This document shows, piece by piece, positions 8,237-15,565 of a stretch of 35,210 bases of DNA. Position 1 is the stretch's first letter. Every line of letters starts with the position of its first letter. The notes beneath the pieces were generated by a model. The model was not told the origin of the DNA, searched no databases, and saw only the letters and a list, made by a program, of their open reading frames with translations. The translations under genes were made by a program, and so were the position numbers. The DNA comes from Planctomycetota bacterium. GTDB lineage: Bacteria; Planctomycetota; UBA8742; UBA2392. The DNA lies in the NCBI GenBank assembly GCA_019186845.1, contig JABARW010000004.1:153164-188373 (forward strand), given 5' to 3'.

Positions 8237-9877
8237 TCAGTGTTCATCCAGGGGTGAAACACCCTCGGCCTTGCAGGTCGTTCGCATCTCGTCAGTATGG
8301 GTCTTCACTACTTCCGGCGGGGCGATCAACGCAAGCTGCCTGATGCCCTGGCGCCAATGGGCTCTCGCGGACTCGAGTTTTCCAAGCCGCACCTGAATCC
8401 TGGCCAGGAACAGCCTGGCCAACTCGGCGCCCAGTCGTGTTTCCAGGGTAGGTGGCAGTGCCAGGGCGTCGAGGATCCAGTTCTCGGCCTTGCCAAGATG
8501 TCCTTCAGCCTCTTCTATGCGCGCCAGGCAAACCAGGGCTTTGAAGCGTTCATCTCCCACGACACCGCTGTCACAGAGTTCCAGAACACGCAAGGCCAGC
8601 GCCCGCGCTTCGTCAAATCGGTTGAGTGCCAGCAGGCTGTCTGCAAGATCGCAACTTGAGGCCGCTTCGCGATACGTGTGCCCAAGCGCGCGAGAGATAT
8701 CAAGGCTGCGTCGATAGCGCGCGGCTGCCTCCTCGTGTCGACCGGCATTGGATGAAGTCTTGGCCAACCCCATGAGCGCCACTTGTTCAAGAAGTGGATT
8801 GCCCATCTCCAGCGCCAATTCGTAAGCACGCTCGCGAAACTTTGTCGCGTCAGCATGCCGCGAACCGCCGGCAAGCAGATTGGCGTAATTGTTCAGCGCT
8901 ATGACTTCGCCACGCTGGTCTCCTGTCTCGCTCAAAAGCTTCAACGCGGCCAGGTAGTGCGGCTCTGCCAGTTCAGGACGACCACGTTTGCGAAACAGGT
9001 CTGCAATGCCGCATTGAAGCATGCCTTCGCGCCGCCTGGCGCCCTCACCTTGCGCAATCGCCAGCGCTTCCTCGTAATATCTGCGCGCGGCATCGAAATC
9101 GTTCAGGCGGGCGTAACACAGAGCAAGATTGCCGAGGTTCAGCGCCACGCGGACGTTCGCACGAGTCGCCCGGAAGTGCTCGACCGCTGCAATCAGGTGC
9201 TCCAGCGCGGCCCCCGCCCGACCGCTGTCACATAGAAGCACACCTAAGCCTCCACGGCATTCGCTGGCCAGGTCGCTGCGCCCCGATCTGGCCGCAAGGA
9301 AGAGCGCGCGGCGCAGGACCTCCTCGGCCTGATCCATTCTGCCGCGATTCCAGTGAATTCCCGCAAGCGCGTGTTCGGTGCGGAATTCGCTCGCCACATC
9401 TCCTGCTTCGCGCGCAATGTCACGCAGCATCATGATGTGGCGCTCGGCCTCCTCCAGCATGCCGCAGAGCACCATTTCGTTGATCGCGTATAGGCGCGCG
9501 CGACGCTGCATGTGCGGCTCGAGGCCATCACAGGAGGCAGCCTTCAGGAACGCGCTCATGGCCAGCCCCGAGTCGTCATGGCGGCGCGCGAACAGCCCTG
9601 CCCGCAGCAGATAGAGCCCCTGTTTCGTCGACTTGAGCGCGGATTCCACGCCTCGCGCGGCATGCTCAGCGAGTTCTGCTGCAAAGGGATCCGAGGCATG
9701 TGGCTGATCGTTGCTTTCCGCATCTGAAATGCGGGGAAGCTCCGGCACGCCCAGCCAGTCTTCAAAACAACGCAGGGCCAAGGCATGCAACTGTGCGCGA
9801 TCCTCCGGCAACTGCAACTGGTATGCGGCGTCACGCAGCAGAGTGTGGGAGAATGCGTAGGCTTGCTCAGCGTGCAC
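8237..9877 (-). CDS. TPR protein, apparently the C-terminal half of an AAA-ATPase/TPR signalling protein
   Basis: 546 residues from a GTG at 9877. Residues 6-19 ('AYAFSHTLLRDAAY') match the segment that, in large AAA-ATPase/TPR proteins (adenylate-cyclase-, LuxR- or kinase-associated), sits right after the ATPase and winged-helix part ('FRHALxRDAAYE'). Residues about 100-530 are a TPR superhelix with many repeats ('NLGNLALCYARLNDFDAARRYYEEALAIA', 'ALNNYANLLAGG'). The frame stays open upstream to a TGA at 9950-9952, but no ATPase sequence is found there, and no Shine-Dalgarno site precedes the GTG. I infer the gene has lost its 5' half. Whether the remainder is expressed is unclear. It converges with the beta-helix gene (33-base gap). 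Confidence 0.65.
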   Translation of the reverse strand: MHAEQAYAFSHTLLRDAAYQLQLPEDRAQLHALALRCFEDWLGVPELPRISDAESNDQPHASDPFAAELAEHAARGVESALKSTKQGLYLLRAGLFARRHDDSGLAMSAFLKAASCDGLEPHMQRRARLYAINEMVLCGMLEEAERHIMMLRDIAREAGDVASEFRTEHALAGIHWNRGRMDQAEEVLRRALFLAARSGRSDLASECRGGLGVLLCDSGRAGAALEHLIAAVEHFRATRANVRVALNLGNLALCYARLNDFDAARRYYEEALAIAQGEGARRREGMLQCGIADLFRKRGRPELAEPHYLAALKLLSETGDQRGEVIALNNYANLLAGGSRHADATKFRERAYELALEMGNPLLEQVALMGLAKTSSNAGRHEEAAARYRRSLDISRALGHTYREAASSCDLADSLLALNRFDEARALALRVLELCDSGVVGDERFKALVCLARIEEAEGHLGKAENWILDALALPPTLETRLGAELARLFLARIQVRLGKLESARAHWRQGIRQLALIAPPEVVKTHTDEMRTTCKAEGVSPLDEH

Positions 9878-10079
9878 AGCGGGGATTGTCGTTCGCCAAA
9901 CTGACGTTGTCGACGGGGCGTTTGTTGACCCAGGGCATTCGGCAGACCGTCAGAAACCGGAAAGTTTTCCACCTTTCAACTCTTTGCCGCCAGCGTTTGA
10001 CGGGGCCTTTGGGCGGGCTATGTTTACCCTCGTGCAGCGCGGTGATGCAGCACCGAGCGTACGAGGGGTGGCCCGGCCG
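9878..10079. other. Non-coding junction between the truncated TPR gene and the structured RNA
   Basis: About 200 bases with no convincing gene. Up to about 9950 the minus strand is still in frame with the truncated TPR gene and reads plausibly ('VWRTTIPAVHAEQ'). Beyond that the sequence changes character and all frames are short or improbable. This looks like a rearrangement or insertion junction. For an omega-RNA-like element, any guide segment would lie near the right edge of this stretch. Confidence 0.5.
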
Positions 10080-10291
10080 GCTGTCTCTCAGGGGTGAAAG
10101 CCCCGACGCGAAGAATGCGGGCCTGCAGCCCACGTTCAGGGAGTCGCCCTCCCACCTGGCGCAAGTCAGGTTGATCCAGGGTTAGCGCCTTGGGTCCAAG
10201 CTGAGCGAAAGCTTGGCCGCTGTGCAAGCGCTGATGCGGGCTCCGAACCCGTGTCGAAGAAGCCTCCCATCGGGGGAGGCTTCGTGCTTTT
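10080..10291 (+). ncRNA. Structured RNA resembling HEARO/omega RNA (IscB-type guide RNA), without an adjacent nuclease gene
   Basis: Eight helices can be read directly: 10091-10094/10101-10104 (GGGG-TGAAAG-CCCC); 10119-10122/10128-10131; 10139-10143/10149-10153; 10154-10160/10165-10171 with a GCAA tetraloop; a long-range GGGTT 10179-10183/AACCC 10246-10250; inside it AGCGC 10184-10188/GCGCT 10228-10232; inside that CCAAGCT 10196-10202/AGCTTGG 10210-10216; and a terminator stem 10259-10268/10274-10283. The nested multi-helix core, the GGGGTGAAAGCCCC hairpin and the GAACCCGTGTC-like 3' segment fit my recollection of HEARO (HNH endonuclease-associated RNA and ORF), the omega RNA of IscB/IsrB. 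No IscB, IsrB or TnpB frame lies within several kb. The structure is well supported; the family name is inference. The 5' boundary is approximate. Confidence 0.6.
10259..10291 (+). terminator. Intrinsic terminator at the 3' end of the structured RNA
   Basis: A perfect 10-bp stem (GAAGCCTCCC 10259-10268 with 10274-10283), a 5-base loop, then GTGC and TTTT at 10288-10291. It closes the structured RNA and would stop transcription before the decapitated frame and the SenB-like gene. Confidence 0.75.
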
Positions 10292-10426
10292 AAGCTCAAA
10301 GTCAAGCCGCCAGGCAACGAGGCAGTACGCAAGGGGGCGCGGAAATACTATGGTGCCCGCGACGCTTTGGCGTCCTACTACGAAAGCACCATCGTGCCCG
10401 CTTCTTTCTGGCGGGTCATGTCATGA
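10292..10426 (+). pseudogene. Decapitated reading frame, C-terminal remnant of an unknown gene
   Basis: The frame ending in TGA at 10424-10426 reads as 44 convincing residues: it starts 'KLKVKPPGNEAVRKGARKYY' and ends 'TIVPASFWRVMS'. Its stop overlaps the ATG of the SenB-like gene by ATGA, the usual sign of translational coupling in a real operon. The frame has no usable start codon: it runs back through the terminator and RNA sequence to a TGA at 10232-10234 without ATG, GTG or TTG. I infer this is the tail of an upstream partner of the SenB-like gene, cut off where the structured RNA element begins. I do not recognise the family from so short a piece; a selenium- or sugar-related enzyme is possible but unproven. 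Confidence 0.6.
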
Positions 10427-11397
10427 CCCCTCTCAACATCCTTCTGATTACCCCGTCCGTGAAGGGCGCCATCGTGGGCAATCGCGTGACGGCCTTACGC
10501 TGGGCGGCCATGCTGCGCGAAATGGGCCACCGCGTGACGGTTTCTGCCGGTTTTGACGGCAAGCCTCGCGACATCCTGCTGGCCCTGCACGCCACCAAGA
10601 GCGGAGATGCCATTCACGCTTTTCGGGGCGCATTTCTGGGGCGGCCCATTGTCGTTGTGCTTACGGGCACCGACATCTACGTAGACGCCCCGGCGGGCGA
10701 ACCTCTGCTGGGGACGCTTGAAATCGCCGATGCCCTGGTGGTGCTGCAGCCCGAGACTGTTTCTGACTTGCCCGAGCATCTGCGATCCAAGGCCCGCGTG
10801 ATCTTTCAGAGTGTCAAGCGCCGCAAACCCGCGCGCAAGGCCGTGCGGGCCTTTGAGGTCGCCGTGATCTCCAATCTGCGCCCGGTCAAAGATCCGCTTT
10901 TGGCTGCCCAGGCGGCGCGGCTGTTGCCGAAGGCGTCACGCATCAAAGTCGTGGGCGCCGGGGCAGCCTTGGATGCTGGGCTCTCCGAGGCTGCCAAGGC
11001 GGAGGTCAGGGTCAACCCCCGCTACAAGTGGCTGGGTGCCGTGAGCCATGCTCGCGCCCTGGCCCTGCTGGGCCGGGCACGGCTTTGCGTCATCTCAAGC
11101 CGCAGCGAGGGCGGTGCCAACGCGGTGGGGGAAGCCATCATGGCCAAGACGCCCCTGCTTGCCACTCGCGTGCCCGGCAACGTTGGCCTGCTGGGCCGTG
11201 ACTATCCCGGTCTCTTCGAAGTGGGGGATGTCCGGGGCCTGGCCGCTCTCATGCGCCGTTGCGAGGAAGACCCAGCATTTCTGCGCAAGCTGGAATCGCG
11301 TTGCCGCGCCCTTGAGCCGCAGTTTGAGCCGGCTCGCGAGAGGCAGGCGCTGGCCGGGCTGCTGCGTTCTCTGGTGCCGCAGGAAGTCAGTGGGTAG
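10423..11397 (+). CDS. senB: SenB-like selenosugar synthase (TIGR04348-type glycosyltransferase)
   Basis: A 324-residue GT4-type glycosyltransferase. Family markers are 'GNRVTALRWA' (residues 19-28), 'LALHATKSGDAI' (53-64), 'VVVLTGTDIY' (77-86), 'VVLQPETV' and the C-terminal 'SRSEGGANAVGEAI' (E229, G230, G231 region). These match the group once called TIGR04348 putative glycosyltransferases, now linked to SenB. SenB makes a selenosugar from selenophosphate and a UDP-sugar in selenoneine biosynthesis. The usual partners SenA (EgtB-like) and SenC (SelD-like) are not visible. The start overlaps the stop of a truncated upstream frame, so the original operon has been damaged and the promoter may be lost. 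The family is fairly secure; the selenium role is inferred from homology recalled from memory. Confidence 0.7.
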   Translation: MTPLNILLITPSVKGAIVGNRVTALRWAAMLREMGHRVTVSAGFDGKPRDILLALHATKSGDAIHAFRGAFLGRPIVVVLTGTDIYVDAPAGEPLLGTLEIADALVVLQPETVSDLPEHLRSKARVIFQSVKRRKPARKAVRAFEVAVISNLRPVKDPLLAAQAARLLPKASRIKVVGAGAALDAGLSEAAKAEVRVNPRYKWLGAVSHARALALLGRARLCVISSRSEGGANAVGEAIMAKTPLLATRVPGNVGLLGRDYPGLFEVGDVRGLAALMRRCEEDPAFLRKLESRCRALEPQFEPARERQALAGLLRSLVPQEVSG

Positions 11398-11694
11398 GGC
11401 ACACCGGGTCACACGCAGGCAGGCCTGCATGCGCTGCGTGTGCTCCATCAGGCGGGCAAGGTTATCGTCGGCGTGAGATTGTCGAGTTCGTGAGCAGCCG
11501 TCGTGCCGCCGGGCGTCTCTGCTACGAGCGTCATTGGGGCCACGTCACGCTGGCCAGGCCCTTGAGGATGTGTGCGGGGACGCTTTCAATCCAGACCGGT
11601 ACATCCTTGAGGCCAGGCGGGGGCGCGATCTGCTACCGGCGGCTCCATGCCTTCGCGCTGACGTCACTCTAGGGTGTCGCTCACGCCGGCTCCG
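11398..11694. other. Gap between convergent genes with one hairpin
   Basis: About 300 bases between the SenB-like gene and the DUF3052 gene. A hairpin (CACACGCAG 11410-11418 with CTGCGTGTG 11434-11442) may terminate the SenB-like transcript, though no T run follows. On the minus strand 11534-11632 reads as 33 protein-like residues ('GLKDVPVWIESVPAHILKG'), with a stop just before and after. This could be a decayed gene fragment or chance. I see no intact gene. Confidence 0.5.
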
Positions 11695-12099
11695 TTATGC
11701 GCTTTCACTCAAGACCAGGCGCAGGCCAGACCAGCGGGCGTCGATGGCGCACTGCTTGTTGTCCACCAGGCCCCGTGCCAGCGCCACATCACGCACCACG
11801 GTCTCGCTCAGGTCTGTGGGCATGCCACTGCCCTTGCGCGGCCAGCTTATCCACAGGCCGCCATCCGGCTGCAGGCGCCCCGCGAGATACCGGAATTCGC
11901 GCTGCAGCTCGGCGCGGCTGCGGGCGAAGAACACGATGACGTCAAACAGCCCGCCCGGCGAAGCGCGGCCAACTTTAACGGCGTCAGGCAGTTCGCCCAG
12001 CGCGTGGGGAAAGCCCTGCGGCGCGTTGATCAACGACACGCAGTGCCCCTGCTTGATGCCGAGAACCCGCGATAGCGATCGGGGGGTGGATACGGCCAT
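11695..12099 (-). CDS. DUF3052 family protein
   Basis: A 134-residue cytoplasmic protein beginning 'MAVSTPRSLSRVLGIKQGH'. The start at 12099 is preferred over the in-frame ATG at 12123 because AGGGAG lies 6 bases upstream of it. The pattern 'LGIKQGHCVSLINAPQGF', 'FDVIVFFARSRAEL', 'LQPDGGLWISWPRKGSGMPTDL' and 'GLVDNKQCAIDARWSGLRLV' is characteristic of DUF3052 (PF11253). No biochemical function is established for the family. The fold looks like a degenerate Rossmann/methyltransferase-like domain; that is inference. The gene runs on the minus strand 63 bases after the stop of the nuclease-like gene, so the two may be co-transcribed. Confidence 0.85.
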   Translation of the reverse strand: MAVSTPRSLSRVLGIKQGHCVSLINAPQGFPHALGELPDAVKVGRASPGGLFDVIVFFARSRAELQREFRYLAGRLQPDGGLWISWPRKGSGMPTDLSETVVRDVALARGLVDNKQCAIDARWSGLRLVLSESA

Positions 12100-12162
12100 G
12101 GGAACTCCCTGGAATGGGCCCATTCTAGCTCGCGCGGGCCGCCAATGTTGGAGTATGCCGAA

Positions 12163-13752
12163 TCACTCCGCGGTGTCGCGCAGGGCCTTGACGCCCTCAT
12201 TGAGGGACTTGACGTCGCTTCTCAGCCGCTTGAGCACCTTCCTCAATTCCTCTTGTATGTCGTAGGCATAACCGCTGACCTCCTTTGCCGACGTCATGAT
12301 GTCGTCGCAGCGCTTCGACATGTCGTCAAAGCGCTCGAACTGTTTTTCAATGTCAGCAATAGCCTTGGCAATGTCTTCGAGTTCCTCGGCGCTCTCACTC
12401 TCCTCGTGCTTGGCGGCACGCAGCACCAGGGCGCGGGCAAGGCTGATAGCGGCATCCAGTACGACATCCGTGGCTTCGTTTTCGGCGTCCCATACGACGA
12501 TGATGTCGTTGCCAAAGCGCGTCAGCGCCGCAGGATACTCAGAGTGCAGGTCCGCGTTGTCGCGCACAGTCCTGGCGTCCATCACGAACACGCCAACTTC
12601 CGCCTTACGGTTCGTGCGTGCCTGAGCCATCTCCTCCAGCGCAACCTTGATGCGGTAACGTCGGTCGCGCTTGCACTCGTAAACAATGTTGGCGCCCGGG
12701 GCCGCGCTTTCAGCGCCCATCGTTTGCACGTAGTCACCGGTCTTGCGCCCTTGAACGCCGCTGAGTTCGCCCACGGCCGCAAACTCGTCACCAAGGCCCC
12801 GCACGCGCTGACGAAGGGCGTCGCCCACGGCGTGTTCAAACGTGAAGCCACCCTCGGTGGTGCGGGCCTGCACCTGTTTGATTCCGAGCCGCTCGGCGAT
12901 GTCCTTCTGGAATCGGGTCTGCCTTTCGAGCAGGTCATCAAACTGCGCGCGTAGCTTTTCGTGCAGGCGTGAAAGCGCGCTTTCTTCGTCGTCGAGGGTG
13001 AGGTCCTTGGCAATCTGCCCGCGCGTCAGTTCGAGCGCATTGTTTAGTTTGGCCAGCGCGCTCTTCTCTTCTTCAGGGTTGAACTGCTCACTGATCTCAC
13101 GGCTGATTTCATTGACGTTGTTAATCAGGCGCTTCAGCGCGCTCTGGTCGTTGTTCAAGTCGAATTCTGCAAGCACGCGCTTGCTCTGCTCCTCCAGACG
13201 CTCCTGCACCACGCGCGCGATGGTCTCGACCAGCCCGTCCTTCTCTTTGGGGCTGAGGTGTTTCATCAAGGGGCTGTTGTCGCCTACGGCCCGCGCGAGG
13301 CTCTGCGCCAGCGTGCTGGTGTCGCCCTCAATGTGCCGCTTGAGCAGGCCGGCAAAGCCGCCCTTATCGTCCGTCAATTCGCGCACCCGCGCCGCAAAGT
13401 GGCCCTTGTTCGGGTCAAAGTAGTTGCCAAGCTCGCTCTCAAGGCGTGTCTTGAGTTCCTTCGCATGTTCGCCAAGCTTGCCCTCGACCAGCGCGACCAG
13501 TCTCTCACCCTCGGTGCGCAACGTCTGCCCGTCCAGGGTGCCGGAGGCCTGCCGCAGGGCCAGCACGCCGATGCGCAGCGCGATTTGGGCGAATTCTTCC
13601 CGCACCGTTCCCTCGCGGCGGCGCAACTCTTCCAGCACGTCGGGGTCCGTCACGCGCAGCGTGATCTCCAGCGGCAGGGTAACCTGCCCGACTTCACCGC
13701 TGTCCGGCGCGCTCCGGCGCAGCGCAGCTCTGGCTCCCATGGTATCTGACAT
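12163..13752 (-). CDS. Coiled-coil protein with PD-(D/E)XK nuclease-like C-terminal domain
   Basis: 529 residues. Residues about 30-290 are long charged helices ('RLVALVEGKLGEHAKELKTRLESEL', 'EEEKSALAKLNNALELTRGQIAKDL'), probably an extended coiled coil. Residues about 300-420 carry a restriction-endonuclease-like pattern: an early Glu (about E306 in 'FEHAVGDALRQ'), Asp about 340 in 'GRKTGDYVQ', and E359-C360-K361 in 'NIVYECKRDRR', matching the D...ExK layout. A second coiled coil closes the protein. The architecture recalls RmuC and DUF2130 proteins, which join coiled coils to such a nuclease fold, but it is not clearly either. A DNA-maintenance or defence role is possible; activity is inferred from the motif only. 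The gene is divergent from the hydrolase at 13852. Confidence 0.65.
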   Translation of the reverse strand: MSDTMGARAALRRSAPDSGEVGQVTLPLEITLRVTDPDVLEELRRREGTVREEFAQIALRIGVLALRQASGTLDGQTLRTEGERLVALVEGKLGEHAKELKTRLESELGNYFDPNKGHFAARVRELTDDKGGFAGLLKRHIEGDTSTLAQSLARAVGDNSPLMKHLSPKEKDGLVETIARVVQERLEEQSKRVLAEFDLNNDQSALKRLINNVNEISREISEQFNPEEEKSALAKLNNALELTRGQIAKDLTLDDEESALSRLHEKLRAQFDDLLERQTRFQKDIAERLGIKQVQARTTEGGFTFEHAVGDALRQRVRGLGDEFAAVGELSGVQGRKTGDYVQTMGAESAAPGANIVYECKRDRRYRIKVALEEMAQARTNRKAEVGVFVMDARTVRDNADLHSEYPAALTRFGNDIIVVWDAENEATDVVLDAAISLARALVLRAAKHEESESAEELEDIAKAIADIEKQFERFDDMSKRCDDIMTSAKEVSGYAYDIQEELRKVLKRLRSDVKSLNEGVKALRDTAE

Positions 13753-13851
13753 GTTGTCCTCGCTTTGGGGCCTGTCCCGCTCTCCAGCCGTGCGCCCTGG
13801 CGGCGATATCGTACAATGCAGCGGCCCTGTGGCCCCTTACCGCCCACTGCC

Positions 13852-15441
13852 ATGCGCACACTATTAACATGCGCGGCGACAGTCCTGCTCGCGCTGGCGC
13901 TGCCGGTTCGCGCCCAGGAAGAGCCGAATAGCCTGCTGGCGCGCTATCTCTCCGAGGGCGACGCCGGGCTCAAGGCCGCCCTGCGCGCCGAGTTGCTCAA
14001 GCTGTCGCCCGAGAAGCTGCACGAACTCATGGCGGCCCTGCCCTGCCCAGGCGAAGGCCGCGGCGAACTGAGCGTCAGCCTGCGCTGTCCGGACGGCTTT
14101 GAGCGCAGCTACTACCTGCGCGTGCCCCGGGCCTACGATGCTTCGCGCAGCTGGCCCTTAATGGTCGTGCTTCATGGAGGCGTCAATGGAGCATCGGCCG
14201 GGGCTGGGCCGGCCGCCGTGAGCGCGTGGCTTGCCAGCCTGAGCGATGCGCAGCGAGAAAGCCTGTTCTTCCTCGCGCCCTCGGCCGACTGCGAGTCCAC
14301 GACCATCCAGGCCCGCTGGTGGCGTGACGGCGGCATGAAGAACATCCGGGCCATGCTGGCCGACGTCAAGCGCCGCTACCACATCGACGACGACCGCGTC
14401 TTCCTGACGGGCCAGAGCGACGGCGGCAGCGGAACCTGGGCGGCGGCCTTCCGACGTCCCGACGACTACGCCGGCTTCTTTCCCATGGTCGGACATCCCC
14501 TCGTGCCGGCGACGGACCGCACCAGCGCCTACTTCGAGAATCTCAAAGGCTGCAGCCTCTACAATATCAGCGGCGGGCTCGATCCCGTCTACCCGGGCTC
14601 CGAAGTTTCAAAGATTGTGGGCGAGATCAACTCCGTAGGACCCAAAGTCCTGCACAAGAATTACGAGAAAGCCGGGCACGACCTCAGCTTCGCTGACGTC
14701 GAACTTCCCCGCATTTTCAACGAGTATCTTTCCGCCTGGAAGCGCGACCTGCTGGCGCGGCAGCTCGACTGGAGCACCGAGCAGGCCAAGTTCGGCAGCC
14801 GCGCCTGGCTTGAGATCCTCGAGACAAAAGAACTCGACCGGGACTACAACAAATGCCCCAAGGCCACGCCGCGGGGCACCGGGGTGGTCCGCATTGATCT
14901 GGGCATTCGCGTGCCAACACCCACGACGCCCGAGGAACTCGATGGCCCCATCACCGTCAGACACATCGAGCCCGGCAGCGTCGCCGACACCATGGGAGTG
15001 AAGGTGGGCGACACAGTGATCAAAGTGGACGGCAAGAAAGTCACCGGCCTTGACGAAATCAATGCCGCGCTCCGCAACAAGGGTGCGGGCAAGGAAATCT
15101 CCCTGACGGTGCTGCGCGACGGCGAGGAGAAAACCCTCAGCGGCAAGTTCCCGCCGCTGGAGAAGGATCCGCCTTCGGGCCGCGTGCTGGGCAGCTGGTC
15201 CCCGGGGCAGGTCGAACTCAAAACCCACAACGTGACGCGGCTGCGCGTGAGGCTGGCGCCGGAAATGGTGGATGCCAAGGGCGAGGTGCGCATCAAAGTC
15301 AATGGCAAGGAGGCCTTCAAAGGCAGACCCCCGCAGGACGTGGCCATGATGCTGGACCAGTTTGAAGCCAGCTTTGACCGCAAGTGGCCGTTTAAGGCTG
15401 TTGTCACGGTGGACGTTGTGGAGTCCATGAAAGGCAAGTAA
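13852..15441 (+). CDS. Secreted alpha/beta hydrolase (esterase-like) with PDZ domain, copy 1
   Basis: I start at ATG 13852 because the protein then opens with a clear signal peptide (MRTLLTCAATVLLALALPVRAQ, cut near A-Q); the longer frame back to 13765 adds a non-signal-like extension. The 529-residue product has an esterase/PHB-depolymerase-like hydrolase domain at residues about 80-310. The nucleophile is Ser189 in GQSDGGSG, with Asp244 (GGLDPVYPG) and His276 (AGHDLS) completing the likely triad; the oxyanion region is 'VVLHGG'. Residues about 350-436 are a PDZ domain ('HIEPGSVADTMGVKVGDTV'). A beta-rich domain ends the protein. TACAAT at 13812-13817 could be a -10 box. The substrate, a periplasmic or extracellular ester, is unknown. 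Confidence 0.8.
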   Translation: MRTLLTCAATVLLALALPVRAQEEPNSLLARYLSEGDAGLKAALRAELLKLSPEKLHELMAALPCPGEGRGELSVSLRCPDGFERSYYLRVPRAYDASRSWPLMVVLHGGVNGASAGAGPAAVSAWLASLSDAQRESLFFLAPSADCESTTIQARWWRDGGMKNIRAMLADVKRRYHIDDDRVFLTGQSDGGSGTWAAAFRRPDDYAGFFPMVGHPLVPATDRTSAYFENLKGCSLYNISGGLDPVYPGSEVSKIVGEINSVGPKVLHKNYEKAGHDLSFADVELPRIFNEYLSAWKRDLLARQLDWSTEQAKFGSRAWLEILETKELDRDYNKCPKATPRGTGVVRIDLGIRVPTPTTPEELDGPITVRHIEPGSVADTMGVKVGDTVIKVDGKKVTGLDEINAALRNKGAGKEISLTVLRDGEEKTLSGKFPPLEKDPPSGRVLGSWSPGQVELKTHNVTRLRVRLAPEMVDAKGEVRIKVNGKEAFKGRPPQDVAMMLDQFEASFDRKWPFKAVVTVDVVESMKGK

Positions 15442-15565
15442 CCAGGCGGTTTACACGGGGTAAGAGCCGCTCCCTTGCGTATTCTGCTTGAGCCGGGGGC
15501 TGACGAACGTTGATCAGAGGTCAGCCCGGCGCAGCGGTCCCTGTCCCCGAGTCCAAAGAACTGCC

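Noticed and set aside
10080..10291. Group II intron or cobalamin riboswitch as the identity of the structured RNA
   Set aside because: GGGGTGAAAGCCCC also recalls these, but there is no reverse transcriptase frame, no domain V-like hairpin, no B12-box layout and no downstream B12-related gene.
11490..11672. 60-residue plus-strand frame as a possible IscB remnant for the orphan RNA
   Set aside because: No RuvC, HNH or IscB N-terminal motifs; composition is Arg/Gly/Leu-rich and it lies beyond the SenB-like gene.
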